64,000 bases of DNA from Gautieria morchelliformis (GCA_015179125.1 WHVA01000489.1:1-64000), one strand, 5' to 3'. Positions 53,470-64,000 are shown, counted from the first letter of the stretch. Notes: generated by a model from the sequence alone, not told the origin. Numbers and translations: made by a program.

Positions 53470-56400
53470 ATGTCGAGTAGCAATAACACGTACAAGATCG
53501 ATCCCTTGAACGGGGATAATTACGCGGCATGGCGCCGGCGGCTCGAGTGGATACTCGATGACTCAGATCTGTGGGACGTGGCTATCGGCAGGGAGACGGA
53601 ACCGAGACCGGCAGATGCCGACAACGTCACTGCGACCGAACAGCAGGAGATCGACGATTGGAGAAGGAAGGACAAGAAGGCTAGAAAAGAGATTTGCCTC
53701 AGAGTTGCCGATGAACAACTAGTTTACATCAATCAGACGATGTCTGCGTTTGCTGTATGGACTAGTCTACAAGCAATATTCGAATCTAAGGGAGCAGTGG
53801 GGATTGTAAATCTCCGAAGAGATTTCTTCCGGACGCTTGCCGAGGACGGCGCGAACATGGAGGAGCACGTACGCAAGCTCCGCGGCATTCAACAGGAATT
53901 GAATGCATGGGGGCATTACATCAGTGACACCGAGTTCTCGAACACGTTGCTGACGTCATTACCAGATTCTTGGTCGGCGTTTATTACGGCAGTAAACGCC
54001 AGTGGAGCCGGGACAACAGCTGATATATTAATAGCTCGGGTCCTCGATGAGGATCGAGCACGGAAAGCTGGATCGGCACGGCAGACGGCGCTTAAGGCGC
54101 AACAACGTCACAGGACCAGGAAAGATGACTCAGGAGCAACAAAGGGAAAGTGCCGAAATTGCGGCAAGAAGGGTCATTACGTGAAGGACTGTTGGGCGAA
54201 AGGTGGCGGCAAGGAGGGCCAAGCACCGAAATGGTTCAAATCAGGGAACAAAGAAACAGTCAAACAAGCAGAAGAGAAAGACTTCGCATTTGTATCTAAG
54301 GAGGTAGCATACAGTGCTATATCCGCATCCGACTGGTTAGCCGATTCAGCGGCAACAACACACATAGCTAGAAGCCGAAATGATTTCGCTAGCTACGCCG
54401 AGGAACCATCTGAAATCGAAGGAATTTCACCTGATGCGGTACTACATACACAAGGCCGAGGCACTATATACATGGAATTCAAGATCGGCGCCAAGACGAA
54501 CACGATCGAACTACGTGACGTCAAGCATGCACCGGATGCGCCGAACAACCTTATCAGCGTAGGGCGTTTAACTGATAAGGGCAACACGGCCACATTTTCA
54601 GGCACCGGCGTCGAATTCAAATCACGCGCCGGAGTTACCTTCGCACAGGGACAGAAGCGTGGGCGGCTATTCTGTATGAAGGCACGGGTCACTCGATCAG
54701 TCGAGGCACGGGACTTTGCCGCAGCGGCAAAGGGACGGTCATGGGACAAATGGCACAGGATACTAGGGCACGTCAATATAAACTCCATAAAGTTGTTGAA
54801 ATCTAACGATCTAGTCACCGGACTTGAGATCGACGAATCAAACGAGCCGAGCCAGTGCAAGGCATGCATACAAGGCAAGCGGCATGTGGAGCCGTTCCCC
54901 AAAAGAGCCGAGGACACTGTAGAACAGGTCGGTGACCTGACAGTATCCGATGTATGGGGGCCTGCCCAGACCGAGGGACCATCACGTGAAAAGTACTTTT
55001 ATTCTTTCACGGACATCAAATCGAGGTACACGGTCATCTATTTTGGGAGCGCCAAAGATGAAGCGCTCAAACACTTCGAGACGTACAAGGCATTCCTCGA
55101 GACCCAAACAGGTCAGAAACTGAAGAGGTTTCGCTCAGATAATGGAGGGGAATATGTCAATAAAATTTTCAAGGAATTTTGTGCAAAATATGGCATTATC
55201 ATGGAGACCACAGCTCCATACTCCCCAGCCCAGAATGGAATTGCCGAACGACTCAACCGGACCTTACTCGAACACGCACGGGCAATGATGTTTGCCAAGA
55301 ACCTGCCAAAAATACTCTGGCCCGAGGCCGTGGCTTACGCGTGTTATATCAAAAATCGATCACCCACGCGAGCGCTTGGAGATGACGCAACGCCGTTCCA
55401 AGCACTATTCGGCAAGAAGCCGAACATAGCACGTCTAGAGGAATTCGGGACAAATTGCTGGGTTATGGTGCCGGATCAACGTCGAGCCAAACTTGATCCA
55501 AAGGCAGAAGAGCATATATTCGTCGGAGTAGCAGAACATGCAAAAGCCTGGAGGTATTACAATAAAGCCTCAAAACATGTTCAAATTTCGAGAAATATCA
55601 CATTCGACGAAAATGACAACCGACTCTACCCTATCCCAGATAATGACGATGACGACACGGCACCGCTCGAGGGGGAGCACTCACCGCGCGAGCATGTGCC
55701 GGACCCGATCACATCTACCCCACAGACGTCATCACCCCAGACAACACCCGTTCCTGATCCACCTGAACAAGCGCCAGCTCCAGAGATCCGACGGAGCGCG
55801 CGTATCACTCAGAGACCGGATTACCGGAAGCTGAATAATTCAGGACGCACCGAGCAGGTTTACATAACGAGAGAAATCGTCACTGAACCTGAGAATTACA
55901 GAGCGGCGGTATCACGTGATGATGCGCCGATCTGGGAGAAAGCAATGGAAATTGAGATGGACCAACACAAGACGTTAGGAACATGGGAGCTAACAGAACT
56001 ACCACCCGGACGAGTAGCTATCGGTTGCCGATGGGTATACACTGTCAAAACACAACCGGACGGACAATTTGATAAGGCTAAAGCAAGGGTTGTGGCTCAA
56101 GGATTCACACAGAGGCCAGGGATGGATTACTACGAGATAACCTCACCCGTGGTCAAATTCGATTCACTACGTGTTCTATTAGCGATCGCAAACACACTCG
56201 ATTGGGAAATCGAAATGATGGATGTCAAAGGCGCCTACCTCAATTCAACCATAGATGAGGAGATCTACATGCGCCAGCCCAACGGATTTGATGATGGATC
56301 TGGACGCGTTCTAAGAATATACAGAGCGCTCTACGGACTCAAGCAATCGGGGCGAGCTTGGCATCAGCGCTTACGCAAATTATTACTCGATCTCGGCTTT

Positions 56401-57492
56401 CATCAAAGTACAGCCGATGAATGCGTCTACATCAGACAAGATAAGGACTCAATCGAAGTCATATCAGTATATGTGGACGACTTTGGACTATTTGCTGACT
56501 CCAAAGGAGGGATGATTAAGCTCAAGGGGGAGCTTCATGGGAAATTCCCTTTAACAGATTTAGGAGAAATGAAGAAAATCTTGGGAATCAGAGTTGAGAG
56601 GAATAGGGATGAGGGAACACTGATCATGTCACAAGGGCATTACATCGACATCATACTCGATCGATTCAACATGACAACAGCACATTCCGTATCTACACCT
56701 CTGCATAAAATGATCAAACTCACGACACCCATGGACTCAACAGGTCCAACTGCTGAAGTACCCTATGCCAAAGCAATCGGATCACTAATGTATGCAGCAC
56801 TCAGCACGCGACCTGATTTGGCCTTTACCGTACAACATCTGAGCCAATTCACTACTACTTACGGAACCGAGCACTGGACGGCGATCAAGCACGCGCTCAG
56901 GTACCTCAAGGGGTCACGTGACGACGGCATAATCTTCCGACGAGACGCTGGTCTCGATCTCGAAATATTTGTCGACTCGGATTATGCTAATAGAAACGAC
57001 GCACTATCTATTAGTGGCTATGTAGCTATACTAGGAGGGGGAGCTATCGCATGGAGCTCGAAGAAACAGCGAACGATCGCGCTATCTACCACGGAGGCCG
57101 AATACATGGCACTTACCGAGGGCGCCAAGCAATTAATCTGGCTGAGGCGTTTTATCGAGGAACTTGGAATCGATCAAACCCAGCCCACGTCACTTCGATC
57201 AGACAATCTAGGCGCCATTACACTATCGCATGACGCAACGTATCATGCGCGTACCAAACACATCAATGTCGCATATCATTTCATCCGTGAGAAAGTGGTC
57301 TCTCACGAGGCATCACTTACATACGTACCGACGAAGGAGAACGTAGCGGACATATTTACGAAGGGATTAGATATGCATCAACACAGGTATCTATTAGGGA
57401 AATTAGGATTTTGCCGAAGGGACTTCTCGCTGAGGGGGAGTGTTAGTAATCGGGACGATGACACCGCCGAGGCAGAGCCGGCACGCATTTAG
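53470..57492 (+). CDS. Copia-3 gag-pol polyprotein, 1,340 residues
   Basis: This is a complete Ty1/copia polyprotein. UBN2-type gag is residues 1-215 and the zinc knuckle C-R-N-C..H..C residues 228-241. Retropepsin has D292 in D-S-A, with the GAG-pre-integrase H/C region near 425-475. The integrase D494, D557, E593 triad has 35 residues between the last two, the canonical DDX35E spacing. Reverse transcriptase has Y-V-D-D at 1001-1004, and RNase H has D1169, E1209, D1245. No stop or frameshift. It makes virus-like particles and copies the element RNA in the cytoplasm, then integrates the DNA. The last seventeen residues are encoded by the 3' LTR. The start at 53,470 matches that of Copia-2. 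Gag and pol share one frame, as usual for copia. Confidence 0.96.
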   Translation: MSSSNNTYKIDPLNGDNYAAWRRRLEWILDDSDLWDVAIGRETEPRPADADNVTATEQQEIDDWRRKDKKARKEICLRVADEQLVYINQTMSAFAVWTSLQAIFESKGAVGIVNLRRDFFRTLAEDGANMEEHVRKLRGIQQELNAWGHYISDTEFSNTLLTSLPDSWSAFITAVNASGAGTTADILIARVLDEDRARKAGSARQTALKAQQRHRTRKDDSGATKGKCRNCGKKGHYVKDCWAKGGGKEGQAPKWFKSGNKETVKQAEEKDFAFVSKEVAYSAISASDWLADSAATTHIARSRNDFASYAEEPSEIEGISPDAVLHTQGRGTIYMEFKIGAKTNTIELRDVKHAPDAPNNLISVGRLTDKGNTATFSGTGVEFKSRAGVTFAQGQKRGRLFCMKARVTRSVEARDFAAAAKGRSWDKWHRILGHVNINSIKLLKSNDLVTGLEIDESNEPSQCKACIQGKRHVEPFPKRAEDTVEQVGDLTVSDVWGPAQTEGPSREKYFYSFTDIKSRYTVIYFGSAKDEALKHFETYKAFLETQTGQKLKRFRSDNGGEYVNKIFKEFCAKYGIIMETTAPYSPAQNGIAERLNRTLLEHARAMMFAKNLPKILWPEAVAYACYIKNRSPTRALGDDATPFQALFGKKPNIARLEEFGTNCWVMVPDQRRAKLDPKAEEHIFVGVAEHAKAWRYYNKASKHVQISRNITFDENDNRLYPIPDNDDDDTAPLEGEHSPREHVPDPITSTPQTSSPQTTPVPDPPEQAPAPEIRRSARITQRPDYRKLNNSGRTEQVYITREIVTEPENYRAAVSRDDAPIWEKAMEIEMDQHKTLGTWELTELPPGRVAIGCRWVYTVKTQPDGQFDKAKARVVAQGFTQRPGMDYYEITSPVVKFDSLRVLLAIANTLDWEIEMMDVKGAYLNSTIDEEIYMRQPNGFDDGSGRVLRIYRALYGLKQSGRAWHQRLRKLLLDLGFHQSTADECVYIRQDKDSIEVISVYVDDFGLFADSKGGMIKLKGELHGKFPLTDLGEMKKILGIRVERNRDEGTLIMSQGHYIDIILDRFNMTTAHSVSTPLHKMIKLTTPMDSTGPTAEVPYAKAIGSLMYAALSTRPDLAFTVQHLSQFTTTYGTEHWTAIKHALRYLKGSRDDGIIFRRDAGLDLEIFVDSDYANRNDALSISGYVAILGGGAIAWSSKKQRTIALSTTEAEYMALTEGAKQLIWLRRFIEELGIDQTQPTSLRSDNLGAITLSHDATYHARTKHINVAYHFIREKVVSHEASLTYVPTKENVADIFTKGLDMHQHRYLLGKLGFCRRDFSLRGSVSNRDDDTAEAEPARI

Positions 57493-57664
57493 CCGGAGGT
57501 TCGAGATCGCTCTCGACCCCGGGTTGCTGGCACACCGGCATCGCATCGGCACAGCAGCTCGAAGGGATTGGTAATATAATGGACACCATATTTTGTATAT
57601 AAAGGAACGATCTACTTGAGATCAAGATAGAATAACAGATCATTTATATCTCCTTCGTTCCACA
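57441..57664 (+). repeat. Copia-3 3' LTR
   Basis: It follows the purine tract gagggggag (57,432-57,440). It appears identical to the 5' LTR. Confidence 0.93.
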
Positions 57665-59536
57665 GGTACCCGGCGCTGTCAGCGCACGCGTGCGCTGGTA
57701 CACGGCGCTGTCAGCGCACGCATGCGCTGGTGCACATCGCAGTCAGCGCACTCTTGCGCTGGTACCGGCGCTGTCAGCGCACGCGTGCGCTGGTACCGCC
57801 GCTGCCAGCGCAGGCGGTCGCTGGCACCCGGCGCTGTGAGCGCAGCGTGCGCTGGTGCAGTTCGCTGTCAGCGCAGGCTTGCGCTGGTACCAGCGCTGTC
57901 AGCGCAGGCGTGCGCTGGTACTCGGCGGTGTCAGCGCACGCGTGCGCTGGTACCGGCGCTGTCAGCGCACGCGTGCGCTGGTACCCGGCGCTGTCAGCGC
58001 ACGCATGCGCTGGCGCACGCCGCAGTCAGCGCACTCTTGCGCTGGTACCGGCGCTGTCAGCGCACTCTTGGGCTGGTACCAGCGCTGTCAGCGCAGGCGT
58101 GCGCTGGTACCCGGCGCTGTCAGCCCACGCTTGCGCTGGTACCGGCGCTGTCAGCGCAGGCATGCGCTGGTACCCGGCGCTGTCAACGCAGGCGTGCGCT
58201 GGTACTCGGCGCTGTCAGCGCACGCTTGCGCTGGTACCGTCGCTGTCAGCGCACGCGTGCGCTGGTACCCGGCGCTGTCAGCGCCCGCATGCGCTGGTGC
58301 ACGTCGCAGTCAGCGCAATCTTGCGCTGGTACCGGCGCTGTCAGCGCACGCGTGCGCTGGTACCCGGCGCGGTCAGCGCACGCGTGTGCTGGTACCGGCG
58401 CTGCCAGCGCACGAGGTCGCTGCCACCCGGCGCTGTCAGCGCAGCGTGCGCTGGTGCACGTCGCTGTCAGCGCAGGCGTGCGCTGGTACCCGGCGCTGTC
58501 AGCGCACGCTTGCGCTGGTACCGGCGCTGTCAGCGCAGGCATGCGCTTGTACCCGGCGCTGTCAGCGCAGGCGTGCGCTGGTACCCGGCGCTGGTACTCG
58601 GCGCTGTCAGCGCACGCGTGCGCTGGTGCACGTCGCAGTCAGCGCACTCTTGGGCTGGTACCAGCGCTGTCAGCGCAGGCGTGCGCTGGTACCCGGCGCT
58701 GTCAGCCCACGCTTGCGCTGGTACCGGCGCTGTCAGCGCAGGCATGCGCTGGTACCCGGCGCTGTCAACGCAGGCGTGCGCTGGTACTCGGCGCTGTCAG
58801 CGCACGCTTGCGCTGGTACCGTCGCTGTCAGCGCACGCGTGCGCTGGTACCCGGCGCTGTCAGCGCCCGCATGCGCTGGTGCACGTCGCAGTCAGCGCAA
58901 TCTTGCGCTGGTACCGGCGCTGTCAGCGCACGCGTGCGCTGGTACCCGGCGCTGTCAGCGCACGCATGCGCTGGTGCACATCGCAGTCAGCGCACTCTTG
59001 CGCTGGTACCGGCGCTGTCAGCGCACGCGTGCGCTGGTACCGCCGCTGCCAGCGCAGGCGGTCGCTGGCACCCGGCGCTGTGAGCGCAGCGTGCGCTGGT
59101 GCAGTTCGCTGTCAGCGCAGGCTTGCGCTGGTACCAGCGCTGTCAACGCAGGCGTGCGCTGGTACTCGGCGCTGTCAGCGCACGCTTGCGCTGGTACCGT
59201 TGCTGTCAGCGCACGCGTGCGCTGGTACCCGGCGCTGTCAGCGCCCGCATGCGCTGGTGCACGTCGCAGTCAGCGCAATCTTGCGCTGGTACCGGCGCTG
59301 TCAGCGCACGCGGTCGCTGGCACCCGGCGCTGTCAGCGCACGCGTGCGCTGGTGCACGTCGCAGTCAGCGCACTCTTGGACTGGTACCAGCGCTGTCAGC
59401 GCAGGCGTGCGCTGGTACCCGGCGCTGTCAGCCCACGCTTGCGCTGGTACCGGCGCTGTCAGCGCAGGCATGCGCTGGTACCCGGCGCTGTCAACGCAGG
59501 CGTGCGCTGGTGCACGTCGCTGTCAGGGCAGGCTTG
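57665..59536. repeat. minisatellite array 2, right part
   Basis: Nearly 1.9 kb of 31-32 base units carry the perfect palindrome CAGCGCACGCGTGCGCTG at many unit boundaries and the GCGCTG-T-CAGCGC hairpin inside. Higher-order duplications are visible: blocks near 58,060-58,330, 58,645-58,920 and 59,375-59,510 repeat the same variant order (cttgg(g/a)ctggtaccagc, gtcagcccacgc, gtcaacgcagg). Long open frames in all three plus frames arise from the sequence composition. Confidence 0.92.
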
Positions 59537-59984
59537 TATGGCGGTCACCTTGTACAAAAGTAATATACTACGCGAGCGCACTGTCTCAAACAAGGCAACT
59601 GGCACCGGCCTGTGCAAAAGCGCGGAATATGCCAGAATGTGTTATCCGAGCGTGCGAAATCGCGGACGCGCGATTTCACCGCAACAACGCTCTTGCAAAT
59701 GGAGTCTGGCCCAAGTCACGTGACCTCACTGGCTCATAAATCATCATTTTCTACCCGTTCCCCACATGGAATGTAAATGTTTTTGCCTAGTATGATGGAT
59801 GGGGGCATTAAAACTATCCTAGGGAGATTTTGTGGTACTAAATAAGATTCTGGACACCTTATTTTCACATTTCAAGCCGCCGATTGCATGGTAACTACGC
59901 AGGCAGGATGAGCCACCCTTTCCCAGGAAAGTCATGTGATGCGTCTGCAACCACCCATGTTGTGTAAGTATTTCCCAGGGTGAG
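59537..59984. mobile_element. foldback arm, second copy (single sided)
   Basis: It is collinear with the left arm of the 43-kb foldback element. The array-to-arm junction (TATGGCGGTC) is shared, followed by GTCACGTGACCT, CTAGTATGATGGATGGG, GGATGAG(C/T)CACCCTTTCCCA and ACCACCCATGTTGTGTAAGT. It contains the 50-base segment found only in the right arm of the first copy. No inverted partner is visible up to 64,000. The KDZ gene starts about 165 bases further on. Confidence 0.8.
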
Positions 59985-60149
59985 TTTTTTCGAGGACATA
60001 TGCTCCGCTGCGCGAGACAGTCTCTCAGAGACTCGGGGAGACCCGTGCCTGAACAAACAGTACCCCCTTGATCGGACAGTCAGGTACTAGCATTTTCATC
60101 TACATTTGTAAGACGGGCCAATCTATGAAATAAGGATATTTTATGTTTT

Positions 60150-62564
60150 GTGTATTTTAAGGAGTTTGGGTGGCAAAGTGACGCCTGGCCGCCGGGTGAA
60201 GACGGTCAGCCTGGGAGACACACTGCAGTGGATGCATCAGCCCCAGAACGGTGTCTACATGGCTCGTTGCGTGACTCACTGCGGTTCGCCACGTTCGCCA
60301 TCCTCCTCAAGCCTGCTATTTCATTTCAGCAGTTAGATGTCCGTTCACCACCATCTGAACTGCCTCTACATGTACACACATTTCTCTGCGATGCACTGGG
60401 CTGGGGCTGGCCTGCTGTGGCTCAATTCTGGCAACAATTATGTGAAGAGGTATGGAATGAGTCAGAAGTTGCAGCAACTGTTGAGGACATACGGGCTTTT
60501 CGCCAATATGGCCTCCTTCATGCGATTGGTGAGACCGTCTACTACTTCGCCCTCAGCCACTGACTGGAATAGGTCACCGTGATATGTATCCTCCCACTCG
60601 TGTTTGTCTTGAGCCAAGCTGTCCAAATCACCGGGAAACCAACACCACACTGACATTACGCCAGCCATCTCTGTATGATGCAACTCTATTCACCAAAGCA
60701 TCGGGGGCTCTGCCTATATTTAGTCATTCTTTATATTGTCCCAGTATGGCTCATCAGTTTCATAGCAGTGAAATAAGCCTTACTCAATGAGAGCCTCTGC
60801 GCAGATTGTCACATCCGCTATCATCCCAATTTTTCAGTGTCTAAAGCAACGTCCATGCGAACATATTACCATGGTGTGCCAGATGTTGTTCAGGTATCCC
60901 AGCGTCACTTTTTTGAAAGTGCGTTGTTAGAACTACAAGCGACTGAGATGTGCTTTGCCTGGTATGCTTGACCAGTGTTATGTAGCATGCTATTGACCGT
61001 TTTGAGACAGGGTATCAAGCACCAACTGTGCTCGTGTCTACAATAAAGCACTGGGACCTGCCGATGCACACCAGTCCAATAATCCAGGTGCATACCCTGA
61101 TGGCGGCCCTCCATCGCTCACTCTGCCTACGGATTGGACCTCGTCCATGTCCATGAACAGTGCCGATGTACTGGATGGCTTTTTCTTATTCTCATTGCTG
61201 CTTGAAAAGGCTGAGAAGGGAGAGTGCCTGGTTTTAATCCATGATGCGAGTTCACAAAGACTTCGTCTGGAAGGGGCCATGCAGGAGAGGAATGCAGCGA
61301 TGGAAGGATTCGGGCAAGAACTTTACAACCATGCTTGCGATCTTTGTTGCCACATGTACCGAAATCCTGACGGTGGTTGGGGTAGGTTTGGCATCTAGTA
61401 TTTGACAAGCTCTCATTAATCTTTGACTTCACACCAGTGAAACTTCAAGGCGCTGTCAGCGATGGCAACGCAATGGGGCATCCCTGCTGTGCAGTTCATG
61501 ACTGTAAGATCGCTCTAGGCAACACCAACCGTGACATGTATTGTCCCGTTCATTTGGGCCGGCAGGCCAAGTGTGCTGTAATAAGCTGTGACATGCCACA
61601 TGCTGAACACTTTCTAACCTGCGACCAAGGTTCACATCGTTCTCTAGAGCAAGTCTACAAACAGAAGCAGAAGGCCTTTTTCCACCTTCGGAATAGGATT
61701 GCCAAGGGGCCGTCATTGCACAGCGTGACTACGGACTCTGTGGGACTTGACATCCGAGGAGAAGAGGGATTCCAAGAGGTGGAGGGTGAAGAGACACAGG
61801 GGCCCTTTGTAGGAGGGCCGGCATGTGAATCCAAGCCACTGCAAGGGAATCGGAGGATCCACGCTCAGTTTGGTCGCAGGCGGACTCACAATGAGCAGCT
61901 ACTGATTAGACCCTGTGGAGTGATAATCTCACGGGGTACTTTTTTTGGGTCTGAAGCGATATCTGCAGTGCGGGTACGTACATTTTATTCTGCAGATGCA
62001 GTGAACTCCTACTGAGCTTTGGCTGAGTAGGAGTTCGTGCTAGCCACGTTCCCAACTCGAGAATCAATGCCAGAGGTTTTTTTCTACGATTCTAACTGCA
62101 ATCTATTAAAACATATCCGTCACACGCAGTGCCGCCACTTTGATGACACTGCAGTGGTCGTCGATGTGTTTCACTTCAAGTCGAAGCACAAAGAGTCCGA
62201 TGGTTTTTGTCAAGAGAACTGCAATCCCGCATTATACCCGGAATTGTACGAGGATGGCGAGTGGATCTTCAACTCATCGATTGCTGAACAGACGAATGTG
62301 TGGTTTGGGGGTTTCCTGGCTATAGTGCGTGAGATGACCGCAGTCCGCTTCAATTTTTACCTCGATGAGATGATTAAGAGACGAAACCGGCACATTGTGG
62401 CGGAGCTGGAGCGCAAGGGACATCAGCCATGGAGGGTGCCTTGGGCAGCATTGTTCCCAGCGGATGGAGAAGGAAAAGAGCATGGAAAGGGGTGGGTGGG
62501 TGCAGGGGAGCCTGCCATGGGTCAGACAGAGGGGAGAGGTTGGTATGGCATGGTCGTACCTTGA
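60150..62564 (+). CDS. KDZ-transposon protein with CxC5- and CxC6-like cysteine clusters
   Basis: This is an intron-containing gene of the Kyakuja-Dileera-Zisupton class as described in fungi. Exon 1 has the F-L-C-D-A-L-G-W-G-W segment, then the CxC5-like region (Y-P-P-T-R-V-C-L..C at about 60,582-60,615; L-C-A-D-C-H-I-R-Y-H near 60,790-60,820; Y-Y-H-G-V-P-D near 60,860-60,880, in another frame). A helical region is at 61,090-61,380. A CxC6-like cluster follows (G-N-A-M-G-H-P-C-C near 61,460; C-A-V-I-S-C; H-F-L-T-C near 61,570-61,625). The C-terminal block has F-F-Y-D-S-N-C-N near 62,075, D-V-F-H-F-K-S-K-H-K-E-S-D near 62,160 and N-S-S-I-A-E-Q-T-N-V-W near 62,270-62,305. Introns of 50-60 bases are likely near 60,530-60,580, 60,960-61,015, 61,380-61,436 and 61,970-62,030. 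One frame change near 60,730-60,790 could be an intron or damage. The start ATG is uncertain. Confidence 0.78.
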
Positions 62565-63757
62565 CCTGATCCAACTAGCGCTGCAGTGGAGCACGGCGGG
62601 TGAGCAGGAGAATACCAGTAGATGTATGATGAGGAATACTACGCATGTTGAGTGGGAGGAACGACTGCGACGAGTTGAAAAGTGTGAACGCAGGAAGGTT
62701 TTTTTGCGTCACGAGACCAAACCCGGTTAGCGAGACGGGCTTGCCGAGGCTTGAAAAAAGAAATATCAAGACGAGTGTCGGCACCCACGACGAGAGGACT
62801 CACATCAGAGCTGACTGCGCAGTGCAGTCCATACACATTCACCATCGAATTTGCCCTCCCCGCAGAGTCACCGCACCTGTGCCCGAAGCCACGGGTGTAC
62901 AGGCTGATGGGCGAGGCGTTCACAGAGACCGTGGGCACCACCGACAGCTTCGAGGCATTGACAATTTCAGGATTACCCGGAGAAGACGAGAATTCGAAGT
63001 TTTCAAGGAGCTCAATTAATATCGCCTGTATTTCAATGGTTCTGAATCGTTAGGAGAGAGATAATTTCACGAGCCCAGCGGAAAACATACGAGAAGCGCC
63101 ATCTGGATGCTGGAAGGTCATCCCCCTGTTCTGTAATCAAGAAATAAGAAAAGCACACACCCGATGCAGCTTCGTGTTCCACTGCTGAACGTCACGCTGC
63201 TGACATGTTAGCCTCTCAACCCACTGACGGCGTTGTCCGTACATGTTCAGAGGAGCTGATAGAAGCTCGATGACCCTCCCTCTTAGGTCCTATAGCGGCC
63301 AGACGGATGTCTCTGGTAGCTGCCAGAGGGTTGGTCCGTGCTCGGGCTTGAGGTGGGGCGTGCGCACACAGAAGTAGGACCTCGATGCGCCACTGTTCAT
63401 GAAGGTCCGATCCTGACGACAAGGCTCCCCAAACGACGACATCGCGTCAAGACCTGGAAAGCAGGCTCGAGAGGCACGCTGGAACGTGGTGCGCACAGCT
63501 CAAACGACGGCATACCAGAGATGCTCATGTGCAAGAACGCGTGCGAGCATGTGTGGGGATGTGCAACTGCCGCACTGGCGCCCGGCGCCCTTGGAGCTCA
63601 TGTCGGACTCGAGGGCGAGTGGGGTTTGTGCGTGGTGGGATGGTGCGCGCACGGGCGGGGCGTAGATAGAAGGTGGGACGGAGTTGTTTTTGCGTCAAAA
63701 TGACCGAAGGAAATACGGAAATACTGCTGGCTGTGAGGTGTCACACTTGTCTGAAAA
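62565..63757. other. no gene seen
   Basis: Only short open stretches of no recognisable family occur. No inverted copy of the 59,537-59,984 arm is present here, and no tandem repeat. Confidence 0.5.
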
Positions 63758-64000
63758 CTATGGCAGACACACCTCATCCACCCCGGCCCCAGATGTACAC
63801 TGAATCCTTAACTCCTTGAGACCGGGCCACCCGCAGATGCAGAGGAATCCCTCATTACTCCATGCTGGTAAATTGACCGTGAGTCCCTTTAGGTCAGCAT
63901 TACGCCTCCGCATGGATTCGAGGGAACAGATCAGCCGGGTTTCCCTGGGAGTAGTCCCACTGGAGGTAGGGGGATCAGTTAGGGTCAAATACTGCAGTGG
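63758..64000 (-). CDS. possible F-box/LRR-type protein, C-terminal part, cut by the window edge
   Basis: The last 80 or so residues read on the minus strand as two leucine-rich strand/helix segments (L-K-G-L-T-V-N-L-P-A-W and W-P-G-L-K-E-L-R-I-Q-C), the pattern seen at the end of fungal F-box/LRR proteins. The stop is at 63,758 and the N-terminal part lies beyond 64,000. The assignment rests on the repeat pattern only. Confidence 0.35.
   Translation of the reverse strand, partial: PLQYLTLTDPPTSSGTTPRETRLICSLESMRRRNADLKGLTVNLPAWSNEGFLCICGWPGLKELRIQCTSGAGVDEVCLP

Larger units (their letters stand above)
53167..57664 (+). mobile_element. Copia-3, intact Ty1/copia retrotransposon, TSD ggtac
   Basis: The element is 4,498 bases with two 224-base LTRs that I read as identical, a 1,340-codon open gag-pol, a primer site directly after the 5' LTR and a purine tract directly before the 3' LTR. 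The target duplication ggtac (53,162-53,166 and 57,665-57,669) lies inside a minisatellite unit. Everything needed for retrotransposition appears intact, so insertion must be recent. Confidence 0.95.

Noticed and set aside
52621-59536. CRISPR-like array (about 32-base repeats)
   Set aside because: Units are contiguous variants of one sequence with no unique spacers, and the window is eukaryotic.
57722-59739. Open frames of 453, 622 and 669 residues on the plus strand
   Set aside because: They are translations of the minisatellite in all three frames. The unit lacks stop words and has variable length, so the frames are compositional and share no conserved protein.
63338-63703. 121-residue plus-strand frame as a gene
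   Set aside because: It has no recognisable motif, low sequence character and no splice context.

Overview
The window reads as a repeat-dense stretch of a filamentous basidiomycete (Agaricomycete) genome. The evidence is short introns of about 50 bases with GT..AG ends, a KDZ-transposase gene with CxC5/CxC6-type cysteine clusters, a multi-exon P-loop NTPase of the Crinkler (CR) effector-like kind, and Ty1/copia, Ty3/gypsy (chromodomain) and Tad1-like LINE elements nested in one another. I see no rRNA, tRNA or CRISPR. Perhaps 70% of the window is mobile DNA; this is an estimate by eye.

Layout. 1-6,910: a broken copy of the third ORF of a gypsy element, bounded by copia LTRs, then a full-length but frameshifted copia element (Copia-1). 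6,911-10,099: low-content DNA with degenerate duplications and a dispersed repeat (R1). 10,100-13,342 (minus): a CR-effector-like NTPase/nuclease gene. 13,361-15,050: a calcineurin A pseudogene bracketed by direct repeats (R2). 15,051-18,182: no intact gene, one EH-domain-like remnant. 18,533-26,712 (minus): gypsy copy A with gag-protease, pol, chromodomain and ORF3, split by an unrelated solo LTR. 26,713-27,211: a copia solo LTR joining A to gypsy copy B (27,212-32,411, plus). 32,412-38,796: a host-like repeat-protein tail and unrecognised ORFs. 38,797-42,573: Copia-2, decayed and 3'-truncated. 42,574-49,090: a GGAAAT-rich patch, a foldback element with about 430-base arms, a LINE inserted in its right-hand minisatellite, and the remaining minisatellite. 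49,091-50,504: AT-rich and empty. 50,505-52,620: the 3' end of another gypsy family fused to an ORF3 fragment carrying a solo LTR. 52,621-59,984: a second, larger minisatellite-plus-arm structure split by Copia-3, which is intact, has apparently identical LTRs and has a 5-base target duplication. 60,150-62,564: the KDZ-family gene. 63,758-64,000: the edge of a possible F-box/LRR gene.

The order of events can be read from target-site duplications and interruptions. The minisatellite/foldback units are old hosts; the LINE and Copia-3 landed in them later, and copia solo LTRs landed in gypsy and LINE copies. The least ordinary structures are the foldback family whose tips are 31-32-base palindromic minisatellite arrays and which abuts the KDZ gene, the sense-strand third ORF of the gypsy family (coiled coil plus a PKKKRK-type nuclear signal), and copia primer sites that match the anticodon arm of initiator tRNA-Met.
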